This document shows positions 55,291 through 63,663 of a DNA stretch of 64,000 bases, piece after piece. Made by a program: the position numbers and the translations under genes. Under the pieces are notes generated by a model. The model did not search any database. It saw only the letters and a list, made by a program, of their open reading frames with translations, and was not told the DNA's origin. How positions within the stretch are numbered: the first letter of the stretch is position 1; each line of letters starts with the position of its first letter. The DNA lies in NCBI RefSeq assembly GCF_040500525.1, contig NZ_CP159403.1:387001-451000 (forward strand). Reading direction: 5' to 3'. This DNA comes from Azospirillum formosense. GTDB taxonomy: Bacteria > Pseudomonadota > Alphaproteobacteria > Azospirillales > Azospirillaceae.

Positions 55291-58200
55291 AGCGGCCGCC
55301 ACCGCGGCCGGCCGGGCGGCGGCCATGATGGCGGCGATGGCGCCGGCCTGCGGGCAGTCGGCCATGTCCTCCAGCGCGAGGCGCAGCTTGCGGCGCCAGT
55401 TGGGGTATTGGTCGACCGTGCCGGGCAGGTTGACCTGCTCCAGCTCGGCGGTCAGGTCGTCCATCTGGACCATGGCGATGGCCGAGCCGGTGCGGGCGAG
55501 GAAGGCGTGCACCGCGTGGCCGAGCGCTTCGCTGTAAGGGCTGTCGGGGCCGAAGCTGGCGGGCAGCGGCAGGAAGGCGTCGGCGAGCGCCTCCAGCAGG
55601 CGGGCGCGCTCGGCCATGCGGCGGTCGCGCTGGCGCTCCGCCTCGCCCTCCGCAGGATACAGGCCGCGTTCCTCCTTCAGCGTGATGTCGTGCCCCTCCC
55701 ACCAGCCGCGCAGCGTGGCGAGGTCGTGGCTGCCCACCGTGGCGAGCGCCGCGTAGGGGTAGTCGTCGGGGCCGCGGAACCCGCCGTCCTCGGTCCATTC
55801 GAAGAACATCACCCGGTAGCTCAGGACACCCGCCTCCGCCATGCGCTCGCGGAATCCCTCGGGCACGGTGCCCAGATCCTCGCCGACGACGAGGCAACGG
55901 TTGCGCTGGCTCTCCAGGGCCAGGATTCCGAGGAGGTCGTCCATCGGGTAGGCGACGTAGGCCCCTTCGGAGGGCGGGTGCCCCTCCGGTATCCAGTAGA
56001 CGTGCTGGAGCGCCATGGCGTGGTCGATGCGCAGCGCCCCGGCGTGGCGCATGTTGGCGCGCAGCAGCTCGATGAAGCGGGCGTAGCCGCCCTCGCGCAG
56101 GGCGTGGGGGTGGAAGGGCGGCAAGCCCCAGTCCTGCCCGGCCGGGTTGAACAGGTCGGGCGGGGCGCCGACATGGGCCGGCGCCACCACCACATGCGGG
56201 TCGGCCCAGGTCTCCGCCCCGCCGCTGTCCGCCCCGACGGCGAGGTCGCGGAAGAAGCCGACGGCCATCCCGCGCTCCCGCGCCCGCTCCGCCGCCGCCT
56301 GCAACTGGCTGTCGGCCAGCCATTGCAGCCAAACGAAGAAGTCGATGCGCTCCCGCCGCTCCTCGGCGAAGCGCCGGACGGCGGGGGAGGCGGCGTCCCG
56401 ATACTTCTCCGGCCAGCGGCGCCAGTCGGGCGCGCCGTCCTTGGCGAAGCGCTCGCGCAGGGCCTGGAAGGTGCAGAAGCGTTCCAGCCCCTCGCCCAGC
56501 TCGGCCCGGAAGGCGGCGAGCGCCCGCCGCCGCTCCTCGCTGCCCTCCGCCTGGAAATGGGCGAACAGCCGTTCCAGGACCGGCAGCTTCAGCGCCGCCA
56601 CGGCGGCGTAATCGACCAGCGGGGCGGCCTCCGCCGCCTTGACGTCCCGCAGGAAATCCTCCGTTGCGATCCGGTCGCGGGCCTCGGCGCAGCCCATCAG
56701 CTCCGGCACCGCCAGCACGTCGATGTAGAGCGGGTTGAGGAACAGGCGGCTGGCCGGCGAATAGGGGCTGGCCTGGTCGGGCTGGTCGAGGAACAGGGCG
56801 TGCAGCGGGTTCAGCCCGACGATGCCCGCCCCGCGCGCCGCCGCCATTTCCGCGACGTTGACGAGGTCGCCGAAGTCGCCGATTCCCCAATCCCCGGCGC
56901 AGCGCAGGGCGTAGAGCTGGACCGACAGGCCCCAGATCCGCTCGCCCATCTGGAGCGGGGCGGGGAGATGGCAGGTCGCGGGGGCGGCGATCACCGTCAT
57001 CTCCAGGCCGGGATGCTCCGCCCGCAGTCCCTCGACCTCCAGCCGCAGCCGGTGGTAGCCGGGCGCCACCGGTCCGCCGAGGTCGAGACGCCGCACCTCG
57101 AAGCGCTGCCCGTCGGCGCCGGCCTTGCGGACCAGCGGCAGGTCGGCGAAATCGGCCTCGCCGGTTCGGTCGCCGCCCTCCTCCAGGGCCAGGGTCCAGC
57201 GCAGCGTCCCGCTGCCTTCCGGCAGGGTGACGGTGACCGAGAAGGGCGGACGGTCGATGCGCAGCACCGCCACCGGCGGCAGGGGGCGGGTCAGCTCGCG
57301 CCGCTCCAGCGCCGCCAGCGCCTCCTCCGGGTCGTCGGCGTTGACCTCCATGGCGGCGAGCAGGGCGCGGATGGTGCCCTCCGACGCCTGGATGGTCTCG
57401 CCCGAGGCGCCGGTGTAGTGGGTCTCGATCCCCATCCGCTCGCCGAGCCGGTCGAGCGCCGTCGTCTCCTCGATGGTCCACAGGACGGACAGCGGCGCCA
57501 TGGTGCCGGCGTCGAGCCCGTCACCCTCGCTCCACAGGACGCGGCCCACGGCCTCGCCCATGCCCTGCACCGGCGCGTCGGACAGGTTGGCGAGCAGATG
57601 CAGGCGGCTGCCGTCGCCCATCCGCCAGGAAACGCGGATCCCCCGCCCGTCGATCACCTCGTGGGCGGCGGCACCGCCGGGCGCGTTCTCCAGCCGCGGC
57701 GCGATCTCCTTGTGGCGCACCGCCAGGATGCGGCGGTACCAGTCCAGCCACTCCCCGTGCGCGCCCGTCTTGCGGTCGTCCCAGTCGAGCTTGGCCGACC
57801 GGAAGGTCTCCGGCGCGGTCGGGTCGGGGATGCGGTCGCGCACCTTCGGGTCCTGGAATTCGGGGAACTTGGCGAACTCCTCCCGACGGCCGTTGCGCAC
57901 CGCCTCGGCCAGCTCGTCGGCGAAGTCGCAGAAGAAGGGGAAGGGACGGTCGGACGCCCACTCCTCGCCCATGAACAGCATCGGGATGCCCGGCCCGAGC
58001 AGATAGAGCGAACTCGCCGCCCGCACCGCCTCGGGCCGCGAGAAGCGGGTGATGCGGTCCCCGAAGGCGCGGTTGCCGACTTGGTCGTGGTTCTGGATGA
58101 AGGTGACGAAGGCGGTCGGCGGCAGATGCGCCGACGGCTCGCCGCGGGCCTCGCCGCCGCGGTAGGAGGAGGCGTGCCCCTGGAAGGCGAAGCCCTCGGC

Positions 58201-60897
58201 CATGGCGCGGGCCAGCTTCATCGCGTCGCCGGCGTAGTCGGCGTAATAGCCGGCGTCTTCGCCGGAGGCCCAGACATGCAGGCAATGGTGCAGGTCGTCG
58301 TTCCACTGCGCGGTGTGCCAGCGCGGGTCGCCCTCCGGGTGGCGCTCCAGCAGGTGGGCTTCGTTCTCGTCGTTCTCCAGAACGAGATGGACGTGGCGGC
58401 GGCAGCGCACGGCGTCCTGCACGCGCTCCGCCAGTTCCTGGAGGAACAGCTTGTCGCTGTCGTCGAGGATGGCGTGGACCGCGTCGAAGCGCAGCCCGTC
58501 CATGTGGAACTCCTCGATCCAATAGAGCGCGTTGTGGATGAAGTAGTCGCGCACCGTGGCGTTGCGCGGCCCGTCCACGTTGATGGCGTCGCCCCAGGGC
58601 GTCTTGTGCCGGTCGGTGAAGAAGGCCTTGGCGTAGGCGTGGAGGTAGTTCCCGTCCGGCCCGAAATGGTTGTAGACGACGTCGAGGAAGACCATCAGCC
58701 CCTTGGCATGGGCGGCGTCCACCAGCGCCTTCAGGTCCTCCGGGCGGCCGTAGGCGGCGTCCGGGGCGTAGGGCAGCACCCCGTCGTAGCCCCAGTTGCG
58801 GGCGCCGGGGAAATCGGCCACCGGAAGCAGCTCGATGGCGGTGACGCCCAGCTCCACGAGATGGTCGAGCTTGTCGATGGCGGCGCGGAAGGTGCCTTCC
58901 TCGGTGAAGGTGCCGACGTGAAGCTCGTACAGCACCGTCTCGTGCCAGGGGCGTCCGGTCCAGGCGGCGTCGGTCCAGCGGTAGACGGTGGGGTCGATCA
59001 CCTCGCTCGGCCCGTGCACGTCCTCCGGCTGGTGGCGGGAGGCCGGGTCGGGCACGCGCAGCCCGTCGGGAAGCTCGAACTGGTAGCGGGTGCCCGCCTG
59101 GGCCTGGGCGGTGGTCCATTCGAACCAGCCGTCGGCCCGCCGCACCATGGGCAGCAGGGCCTGAGTGTCCTCCAGCCACAGCGAGACCTGCTCGGTCCCC
59201 GGCGCCCACAGGGTGAAGCGGACGGAGCCGTCGGGCTGAACCTGCGCGCCGAAGGGCATGGCGTGGGCCCGCGCCTCGCCGAGGCGGGTGGCGCCGGGGG
59301 CGGCCAGCCCGACCGGGCCGGACGCGCGGTCGGCCACCTCCGGCCCGGCGTCGGCGCCCAGGATGCCGATGGCGCCGGCCAGCGGGATGGCCAGCCAGTC
59401 GGGCCGGTTCGCCAGCTCGTAGCCGATCTCGTAGAGCGCCTTCTCCAGCAGGAAGAGTTTCAAAAGCTGCGTGGCGGTGGCCGCGTCGGCGGGCCAGCCC
59501 GGGCAATCGCCGATGGCTTCGCGGTAGCCGGCGACGAAGGCGGATGCCGCTTCCCCCTCCCACCAGTTCAGCCAGGCGGTGCGCGCGCCGCGCGCCGCCT
59601 CGTCCAGGTCGTCGGGCAGGGCGGCCCGCGCTCCGGCGGCGGCGTAGGTGATGGAGCGGAGCATCCCCGCCACGTCGCGCAGGATGCAGTGCTTGGCCCG
59701 CCGCTCGGCCAGCGGGCGCATCGGCTCGCCCTCGAAATCGACGATGAACAGGTCGTCCCTGCCGGCCAGCACCTGCCCCAGGTGATAGTCGCCGTGCAGG
59801 CGCATGGCGTGGAAGTCGCCGCGCGGCGGCGTCAGCGTCTCGATCTGGCGCATCACCGTCGCCTCGCTGTCGGCCAGCGAGGCGGCGTAGGGGGCGAGGT
59901 CGGCGTCCAGCCGCGGGGCGGCCTCGCGCAGCTGGCCCAGCACGCGGCGGGCGAGGCTGCGCACCCCGTCCGCCCAGCCCGTCAGCATGGCGGGGGTGAC
60001 GGGTTCCGGCGTGAAGGCGTCGCCGCCGCCGGGGGTGGCGAGCGCCCGGTGCATCTCCGCCGTGCGGCGGCCCAGCCGGCGCATGAAGGTCATCAGGGCG
60101 ACGTCGTCCGCCGTGTCGTCGTCGAAGCGCTCGACGCGCTTCGACAACTCCGCGGTGACGTGGCTCCAGGCGTCGCGGGCGTCGGGAACCAGCTCCTGCA
60201 GGATGCACAGGGTGGCGGCCTCGCCGTCGCCGGTGCGCTCCACCCAGCCCAGCAGGGCGGGCGTGTTGCGGAAGTTGGCGACCTCGGTCAGGAAGCGCCC
60301 GACCTCCAGCTCCGGATGGGTGCCGGATTCCAGCTTGCGCAGCCCCTTCAGGATCGCCGCGTCGCCGACGCGGACGGAGGTGTTGGACTGCTCGGCTCCC
60401 GTCCAGCGCAGCGGCGCGCCGCCGTCCAGCGCGCCCTTCACGGCGTCGAAGGCGCGGCTGCGGCCATAGCGCAGGCCGCCGTTCTCGCCGCCCTTGCGGA
60501 TGCCGTCGAGCAGGGCGCGAACCACCTCCTCGTCGCCGTAGCCGTCGCGCAGGCTGCCCGGCCAGGGGAGCGCATCGGGGCCGGCGATGGAGAAGGGATC
60601 GGCGGTGTCGGTCTCGCCGCCGTCGCCTTGGCCCTCGCGGTTGAGCACCAGGGGAAGCTGGTAGAGCTGAGGCTCGCGCCCCGGGGCCTCCACCCGCAGC
60701 AGGCAGAGCTGGGCGGAGCCGGAGGCCAGCGGAAGCGGCAGCGCATCGACGATGCGCACGGTGGGCGTGCCGGCGTCCTTGGCGGCGTACCAGCGCCGTC
60801 CGGTCAGGAAGCCGGGAAGCAGTTTGTCCTGAAGCAGGGACAGGGCCTCGCCCTCGATGGGGCCGGAAAATGCATTCGATTTGGGCGCTGTCGACAA
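55243..60897 (-). CDS. trifunctional fusion: maltokinase-like domain + TreZ + MalQ
   Basis: 1,884 residues in one open frame. Residues 1-515 resemble maltokinase (Pep2/Mak): GFLTGRRWYAAKDAGTPT, the APH-type catalytic loop HGDYHLGQVL (368-377) and IVDFEGEP (385-392). Residues 545-1140 are malto-oligosyltrehalose trehalohydrolase (GH13): WHETVLYELHVGTFTEEGTF, nucleophile Asp805 in GLRFDAVHAI, acid/base Glu841 in LVLENDENEA, Asp938 in IQNHDQVGN. Residues 1145-1865 are 4-alpha-glucanotransferase (GH77): WGLSVQLYALR, Asp1625 in LRIDHAMAL, Glu1673 in VGEDLGTVPE, Asp1725 in VGSHDLATLRGWW. All catalytic residues are present. TreZ frees trehalose from the TreY product, MalQ recycles short maltodextrins and Mak phosphorylates maltose. 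The start is TTG at 60897 with AGGGGAGA upstream. The last 15 residues come from a REP-like repeat. A stress-type promoter lies 36 bp upstream. Confidence 0.93.
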   Translation of the reverse strand: MSTAPKSNAFSGPIEGEALSLLQDKLLPGFLTGRRWYAAKDAGTPTVRIVDALPLPLASGSAQLCLLRVEAPGREPQLYQLPLVLNREGQGDGGETDTADPFSIAGPDALPWPGSLRDGYGDEEVVRALLDGIRKGGENGGLRYGRSRAFDAVKGALDGGAPLRWTGAEQSNTSVRVGDAAILKGLRKLESGTHPELEVGRFLTEVANFRNTPALLGWVERTGDGEAATLCILQELVPDARDAWSHVTAELSKRVERFDDDTADDVALMTFMRRLGRRTAEMHRALATPGGGDAFTPEPVTPAMLTGWADGVRSLARRVLGQLREAAPRLDADLAPYAASLADSEATVMRQIETLTPPRGDFHAMRLHGDYHLGQVLAGRDDLFIVDFEGEPMRPLAERRAKHCILRDVAGMLRSITYAAAGARAALPDDLDEAARGARTAWLNWWEGEAASAFVAGYREAIGDCPGWPADAATATQLLKLFLLEKALYEIGYELANRPDWLAIPLAGAIGILGADAGPEVADRASGPVGLAAPGATRLGEARAHAMPFGAQVQPDGSVRFTLWAPGTEQVSLWLEDTQALLPMVRRADGWFEWTTAQAQAGTRYQFELPDGLRVPDPASRHQPEDVHGPSEVIDPTVYRWTDAAWTGRPWHETVLYELHVGTFTEEGTFRAAIDKLDHLVELGVTAIELLPVADFPGARNWGYDGVLPYAPDAAYGRPEDLKALVDAAHAKGLMVFLDVVYNHFGPDGNYLHAYAKAFFTDRHKTPWGDAINVDGPRNATVRDYFIHNALYWIEEFHMDGLRFDAVHAILDDSDKLFLQELAERVQDAVRCRRHVHLVLENDENEAHLLERHPEGDPRWHTAQWNDDLHHCLHVWASGEDAGYYADYAGDAMKLARAMAEGFAFQGHASSYRGGEARGEPSAHLPPTAFVTFIQNHDQVGNRAFGDRITRFSRPEAVRAASSLYLLGPGIPMLFMGEEWASDRPFPFFCDFADELAEAVRNGRREEFAKFPEFQDPKVRDRIPDPTAPETFRSAKLDWDDRKTGAHGEWLDWYRRILAVRHKEIAPRLENAPGGAAAHEVIDGRGIRVSWRMGDGSRLHLLANLSDAPVQGMGEAVGRVLWSEGDGLDAGTMAPLSVLWTIEETTALDRLGERMGIETHYTGASGETIQASEGTIRALLAAMEVNADDPEEALAALERRELTRPLPPVAVLRIDRPPFSVTVTLPEGSGTLRWTLALEEGGDRTGEADFADLPLVRKAGADGQRFEVRRLDLGGPVAPGYHRLRLEVEGLRAEHPGLEMTVIAAPATCHLPAPLQMGERIWGLSVQLYALRCAGDWGIGDFGDLVNVAEMAAARGAGIVGLNPLHALFLDQPDQASPYSPASRLFLNPLYIDVLAVPELMGCAEARDRIATEDFLRDVKAAEAAPLVDYAAVAALKLPVLERLFAHFQAEGSEERRRALAAFRAELGEGLERFCTFQALRERFAKDGAPDWRRWPEKYRDAASPAVRRFAEERRERIDFFVWLQWLADSQLQAAAERARERGMAVGFFRDLAVGADSGGAETWADPHVVVAPAHVGAPPDLFNPAGQDWGLPPFHPHALREGGYARFIELLRANMRHAGALRIDHAMALQHVYWIPEGHPPSEGAYVAYPMDDLLGILALESQRNRCLVVGEDLGTVPEGFRERMAEAGVLSYRVMFFEWTEDGGFRGPDDYPYAALATVGSHDLATLRGWWEGHDITLKEERGLYPAEGEAERQRDRRMAERARLLEALADAFLPLPASFGPDSPYSEALGHAVHAFLARTGSAIAMVQMDDLTAELEQVNLPGTVDQYPNWRRKLRLALEDMADCPQAGAIAAIMAAARPAAVAAARPSPAPGEGGAGGAG

Positions 60898-60932
60898 GAC
60901 ACGTCTCCCCTGTTGGGCGGCACGGCTCGCAC

Positions 60933-60957
60933 AACAACCGGGGCGGTGCGGTGTTCC
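60933..60957 (-). promoter_or_regulatory. EcfG-type general stress promoter of the trehalose operon
   Basis: On the minus strand GGAAC, 17 bp, GTT fits the alphaproteobacterial EcfG consensus (GGAAC-N16/17-GTT). The implied start leaves a leader of about 30 bases before the TTG start codon. Confidence 0.6.
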
Positions 60958-60977
60958 TCCCGCCTAACCGTAGGTGG

Positions 60978-61292
60978 CTAGCCGTCGGACATGCGCGGAT
61001 GGTGGGGCAGGCGGCCCAGCCGGCCGATCCGTTCGGCCAGTTGCAGCGCCTCGACCACGTCGTCGAGCCGCCCGCACTGCATCAGCGTGTGGGCGTGGGT
61101 GTTGAGCGCGGCGACCACCGCGCGTTCGTCGGACACGCCGTCGGCCGGGCGCCCGTCGCGGTCGAGGATGACCGCGCCGAGCGCGGCCAGCGCCTCCGCC
61201 GACAGATTGACGGCGTCGAGCATCGCCGCGTCGTCCTTCTCCGCGGCGTTCAGCACGGGTTCCAGCACCTCGGCCAGCAACCGGGGATTCAT
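60978..61292 (-). CDS. 104-residue protein of unknown function
   Basis: MNPRLLAEVLEPVLNAAEKD, then LSAEALAALGAVILDRDGRP and LMQCGRLDDVVEALQLAERI. Predicted all-helical, cytoplasmic, no known domain. AGGAG nine bases upstream of the ATG. It lies just upstream of the trehalose operon promoter, which is inside the gap after its stop. Confidence 0.65.
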   Translation of the reverse strand: MNPRLLAEVLEPVLNAAEKDDAAMLDAVNLSAEALAALGAVILDRDGRPADGVSDERAVVAALNTHAHTLMQCGRLDDVVEALQLAERIGRLGRLPHHPRMSDG

Positions 61293-61398
61293 GAAGGCAC
61301 GCTCCTGACGGCATCTGTGCTTTAAAACACTGAAAATGGCCCGATGTGCCGCCGCCGCAAGCCGATGCCCCCGTCAACTGAACGGGAGGTAGAGGCGC

Positions 61399-61650
61399 CT
61401 ACGCTTCCAGGACGGACTCGACCTCGGACAGGTCGCTCAGGCGGCGGGCCAGCTTGTCGGTGCACTGGATTTCCAGGATGCCGAAACCGGCGTTGGGAGC
61501 GATCGCGTGCAGGTCGCCGGCCATGCCGTTCTGGCTGGCGAAGCGCTTGACCCGCTCCACCATGGCGTCGCGCTCGGGTCGGCCCGGACGCAGGCCGGGC
61601 AGGGGGCGGGTGAACAGAACCTTGTAGCGTTTGAACATGGCGTGAGCCAT
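61399..61650 (-). CDS. 83-residue protein, possibly inhibitor-I9-like fold
   Basis: MAHAMFKRYKVLFTRPLPGL, a helix DAMVERVKRFASQNGM and the strand GFGILEIQCTDKLARRLSDL with the ending SEVESVLEA. The pattern beta-helix-beta-helix with VESV at the end is like the I9 propeptide/inhibitor fold, but no database check was possible. GGGAG precedes the ATG 61650. Confidence 0.65.
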   Translation of the reverse strand: MAHAMFKRYKVLFTRPLPGLRPGRPERDAMVERVKRFASQNGMAGDLHAIAPNAGFGILEIQCTDKLARRLSDLSEVESVLEA

Positions 61651-61677
61651 GGGAGGGGCTCCCGGCCTGGGTGGGGA

Positions 61678-61706
61678 AGGACGTGCCAGGGGGTTTGGCA
61701 CGTCCT
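61678..61706. repeat. 10-bp hairpin between the two small-protein genes
   Basis: AGGACGTGCC at 61678-61687 and GGCACGTCCT at 61697-61706 with a 9-nt loop. No T-run. It may end the 61774 transcript or mark an operator for the gene at 61650. Confidence 0.5.
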
Positions 61707-61773
61707 CCCCCGCCGGTGCAAGCCCTTCGGGCCGGCGTCGGCCCCCGGCGTCGCCCCAGCGTCGATCCCAGCC

Positions 61774-61929
61774 TCAGTCCTTGCTCGGCTCCACATTCTC
61801 CGCACCCTTGCGGGTGCCGCCGAAGCGGTCGGCGCCCTTGGCGTCGGGGGCGTCCGGCTTCTTGTGGTTGCCGGTGTTCTGCTGGTCGTCGGTGTGCTTG
61901 ACGGTCTCTTCGGTGTGGGGCTGCTTCAT
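61774..61929 (-). CDS. 51-residue hydrophilic stress-type protein
   Basis: MKQPHTEETVKHTDDQQNTG, then NHKKPDAPDAKGADRFGGTR and KGAENVEPSKD. Almost no hydrophobic residues, so disordered. GAGG eight bases upstream of the ATG at 61929. A promoter of the EcfG form lies 40 bp upstream. Function unknown; general-stress induction is an inference. Confidence 0.7.
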   Translation of the reverse strand: MKQPHTEETVKHTDDQQNTGNHKKPDAPDAKGADRFGGTRKGAENVEPSKD

Positions 61930-61968
61930 CGCGGGGCCTCTTGCTCCGTTCGGAAAGGTCACCCCATC

Positions 61969-61993
61969 AACCGGCCAGGCTCGCGCCCGTTCC
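61969..61993 (-). promoter_or_regulatory. EcfG-type general stress promoter of the 51-residue protein
   Basis: On the minus strand GGAAC (complement of 61989-61993), 17 bp, GTT (complement of 61969-61971), the same form and spacing as the promoter at 60933. It lies in the gap between the FAD oxidoreductase gene and the small gene. Confidence 0.6.
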
Positions 61994-62017
61994 CTGGATG
62001 ACGCCTCGGATGACGCC

Positions 62018-63196
62018 TTAGATGACGTTGGTCTCCAGCAGCGGACGGTTCTCCACCAGACGGTCGTAGGCGAAGGCCGACAGGTTCAGGCTGCGGTAGG
62101 CGCCGGTTGCGATCAGCTCCGCCAGCCCGCGCCCGGCGCCCGGCGCCTGCTGCAGGCCATGGCCGCTGAAGCCGTTGCAGAACAGGAAGTTGCGAAGCTC
62201 CGGATGCGGCCCGATGATCGCGTTCTGGTCGATCTCGTTGTATTCGTAGAAGCCGGCCCAGGCGTTGGTGACCTTGATCGCCTCGAAGGCGGGCACGCGC
62301 TCGGCCAGCGCCGGCCACATCATCTCCTCGAACAGGCCGTGCTCCACCGTCAGGTCGTCGGTGTCCGGGTCGCGGTCGGCGGGCGGCGGGGCGCCGCAGA
62401 TGAACTGCTTGCCCTCGGGCCGGAACCACACGCCGGACGGGTCGATGACCAGCGGGCAGCCGGGAAGCTCGTCGCGGCAGTCGAACACGAAGACGCAGCG
62501 CTTGCGCGCCGACACCGGCAGGTCGACCCCGGCCATGGCGGCGACGCGGCGGGCCTGCGGCCCGGCGGCGTTGACCGCCACCCCGCAGGACAGCCGCTGC
62601 CCGTCGGCCAGGCGCACCGCGGTGACCTTGCCCTCGGCGGTCTCGATGCCCGCGGCCTCCCCGGCGATCATGGTGACGCCCAGCGCCTTGGCCTTGCGGC
62701 GGAAGGCCTGCATCAGGCTGTAGCCGTCGAACCATCCCTCCCCGGACAGGCCGAGCGAGCCGAGCGCGATCCCCTCCACCGACAGCCAGGGGAAGCGGGC
62801 GGCCAGCGCCTCCGGCGGCAGCAGCGCCACGTCGGCGCCGCAGGAGAGCTGGATGGCGTTGTTCCGGCGCAGGATGTCCGCCCCGGCCCCGGTCGCCAGA
62901 TAAAGGTAGCCCGGCTCGCGCAGGCCCAGATCCACCGGGTCGTCGTCCACGGACAGATGCTGCGTCGCGTTGCGGATGAAGGACAGGCCGAACTGCGACA
63001 GGGCGATGTTCGCCGGAGTCGAGAATTGCTGCCGGATCGAGCTGGCCGACAGGGCGGACGAGGCGCGCTGGTAGGTCGGGTCCCGCTCCACCACCGCCAC
63101 GCTGCCGCCGAAGCCGGGGTCGCTCGCCAGGAAATAGGCGACCGCACAGCCCATCACACCACCGCCGACGATCACGACGTCGTACCGATCCGCCAT
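62018..63196 (-). CDS. FAD-dependent oxidoreductase (sarcosine oxidase beta/FOXRED1-like)
   Basis: 392 residues. YDVVIVGGGVMGCAVAYFLA at the N-terminus is the FAD dinucleotide motif; SSALSASSIRQQFSTPANIA is the flavin-contact loop, and NFLFCNGFSGHGLQQAPGAG the C-terminal flavin site of the DAO/sarcosine oxidase group. A secondary-amine or amino-acid oxidase of unknown substrate. Start ATG at 63196. Distinct from the paralogue at 7225. Confidence 0.9.
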   Translation of the reverse strand: MADRYDVVIVGGGVMGCAVAYFLASDPGFGGSVAVVERDPTYQRASSALSASSIRQQFSTPANIALSQFGLSFIRNATQHLSVDDDPVDLGLREPGYLYLATGAGADILRRNNAIQLSCGADVALLPPEALAARFPWLSVEGIALGSLGLSGEGWFDGYSLMQAFRRKAKALGVTMIAGEAAGIETAEGKVTAVRLADGQRLSCGVAVNAAGPQARRVAAMAGVDLPVSARKRCVFVFDCRDELPGCPLVIDPSGVWFRPEGKQFICGAPPPADRDPDTDDLTVEHGLFEEMMWPALAERVPAFEAIKVTNAWAGFYEYNEIDQNAIIGPHPELRNFLFCNGFSGHGLQQAPGAGRGLAELIATGAYRSLNLSAFAYDRLVENRPLLETNVI

Positions 63197-63313
63197 CGAA
63201 CACTCCCGAATTAACCTTATTTATCGTTCCGGTGATCGGGCCAGAAGGCGGGGCCGCCGTCAAGAGGGCTCGGAAGGGCCGGCGCTCACGGTCCGGCGGT
63301 CAGAGCCCGGCGC

Positions 63314-63646
63314 TCACAGCCCGGCGATGGCGCGGGCGACGGTCATCCACTCGTCGCCCGGCTCGGCGTCGCGCAGGGCCAGCAGCGGCGGCCAGACGCC
63401 CAGTTGACTGCGGCGGCGCTGGGTGACGAAGCGGTCGATCTCCTCCGGGGTCGGCAGGCGGTCGGCCTTGCGCTGGTTGCAGCGGCGGTGCGCCAGAACG
63501 ACGTTCGGCGCCGCGTCGAGTCCGCCATAGGCCAGCGGAATCAGATGGTCGAAGGTCGCCTTGGCCCCCACCGGCTCCCCGCAGTAGAAGCAGCACCCGC
63601 CCTGCTGGACGTCCATGAGACGGTATTCGTCGGGGCTGACGGGCAT
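63314..63646 (-). CDS. HNH endonuclease family protein
   Basis: 110 residues. The HNH core shows CCFYCGEPVGAKATFDHLIP with the zinc cysteines and the His of the first H, GGLDAAPNVVLAHRRCNQRK with the Asn and final His, then a helical tail. Stand-alone HNH proteins of this size are nucleases or homologues of unknown role. ATG 63646 has AGGAG six bases upstream. It follows the sensor kinase gene by 17 bp on the same strand. Confidence 0.85.
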   Translation of the reverse strand: MPVSPDEYRLMDVQQGGCCFYCGEPVGAKATFDHLIPLAYGGLDAAPNVVLAHRRCNQRKADRLPTPEEIDRFVTQRRRSQLGVWPPLLALRDAEPGDEWMTVARAIAGL

Positions 63647-63663
63647 GGTGGCTCCTGTGAGGC

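Noticed and set aside
55408..60981. A 1,857-codon open frame antisense to the Mak-TreZ-MalQ gene
   Set aside because: Same codon-position artefact. All three catalytic domains read on the minus strand.
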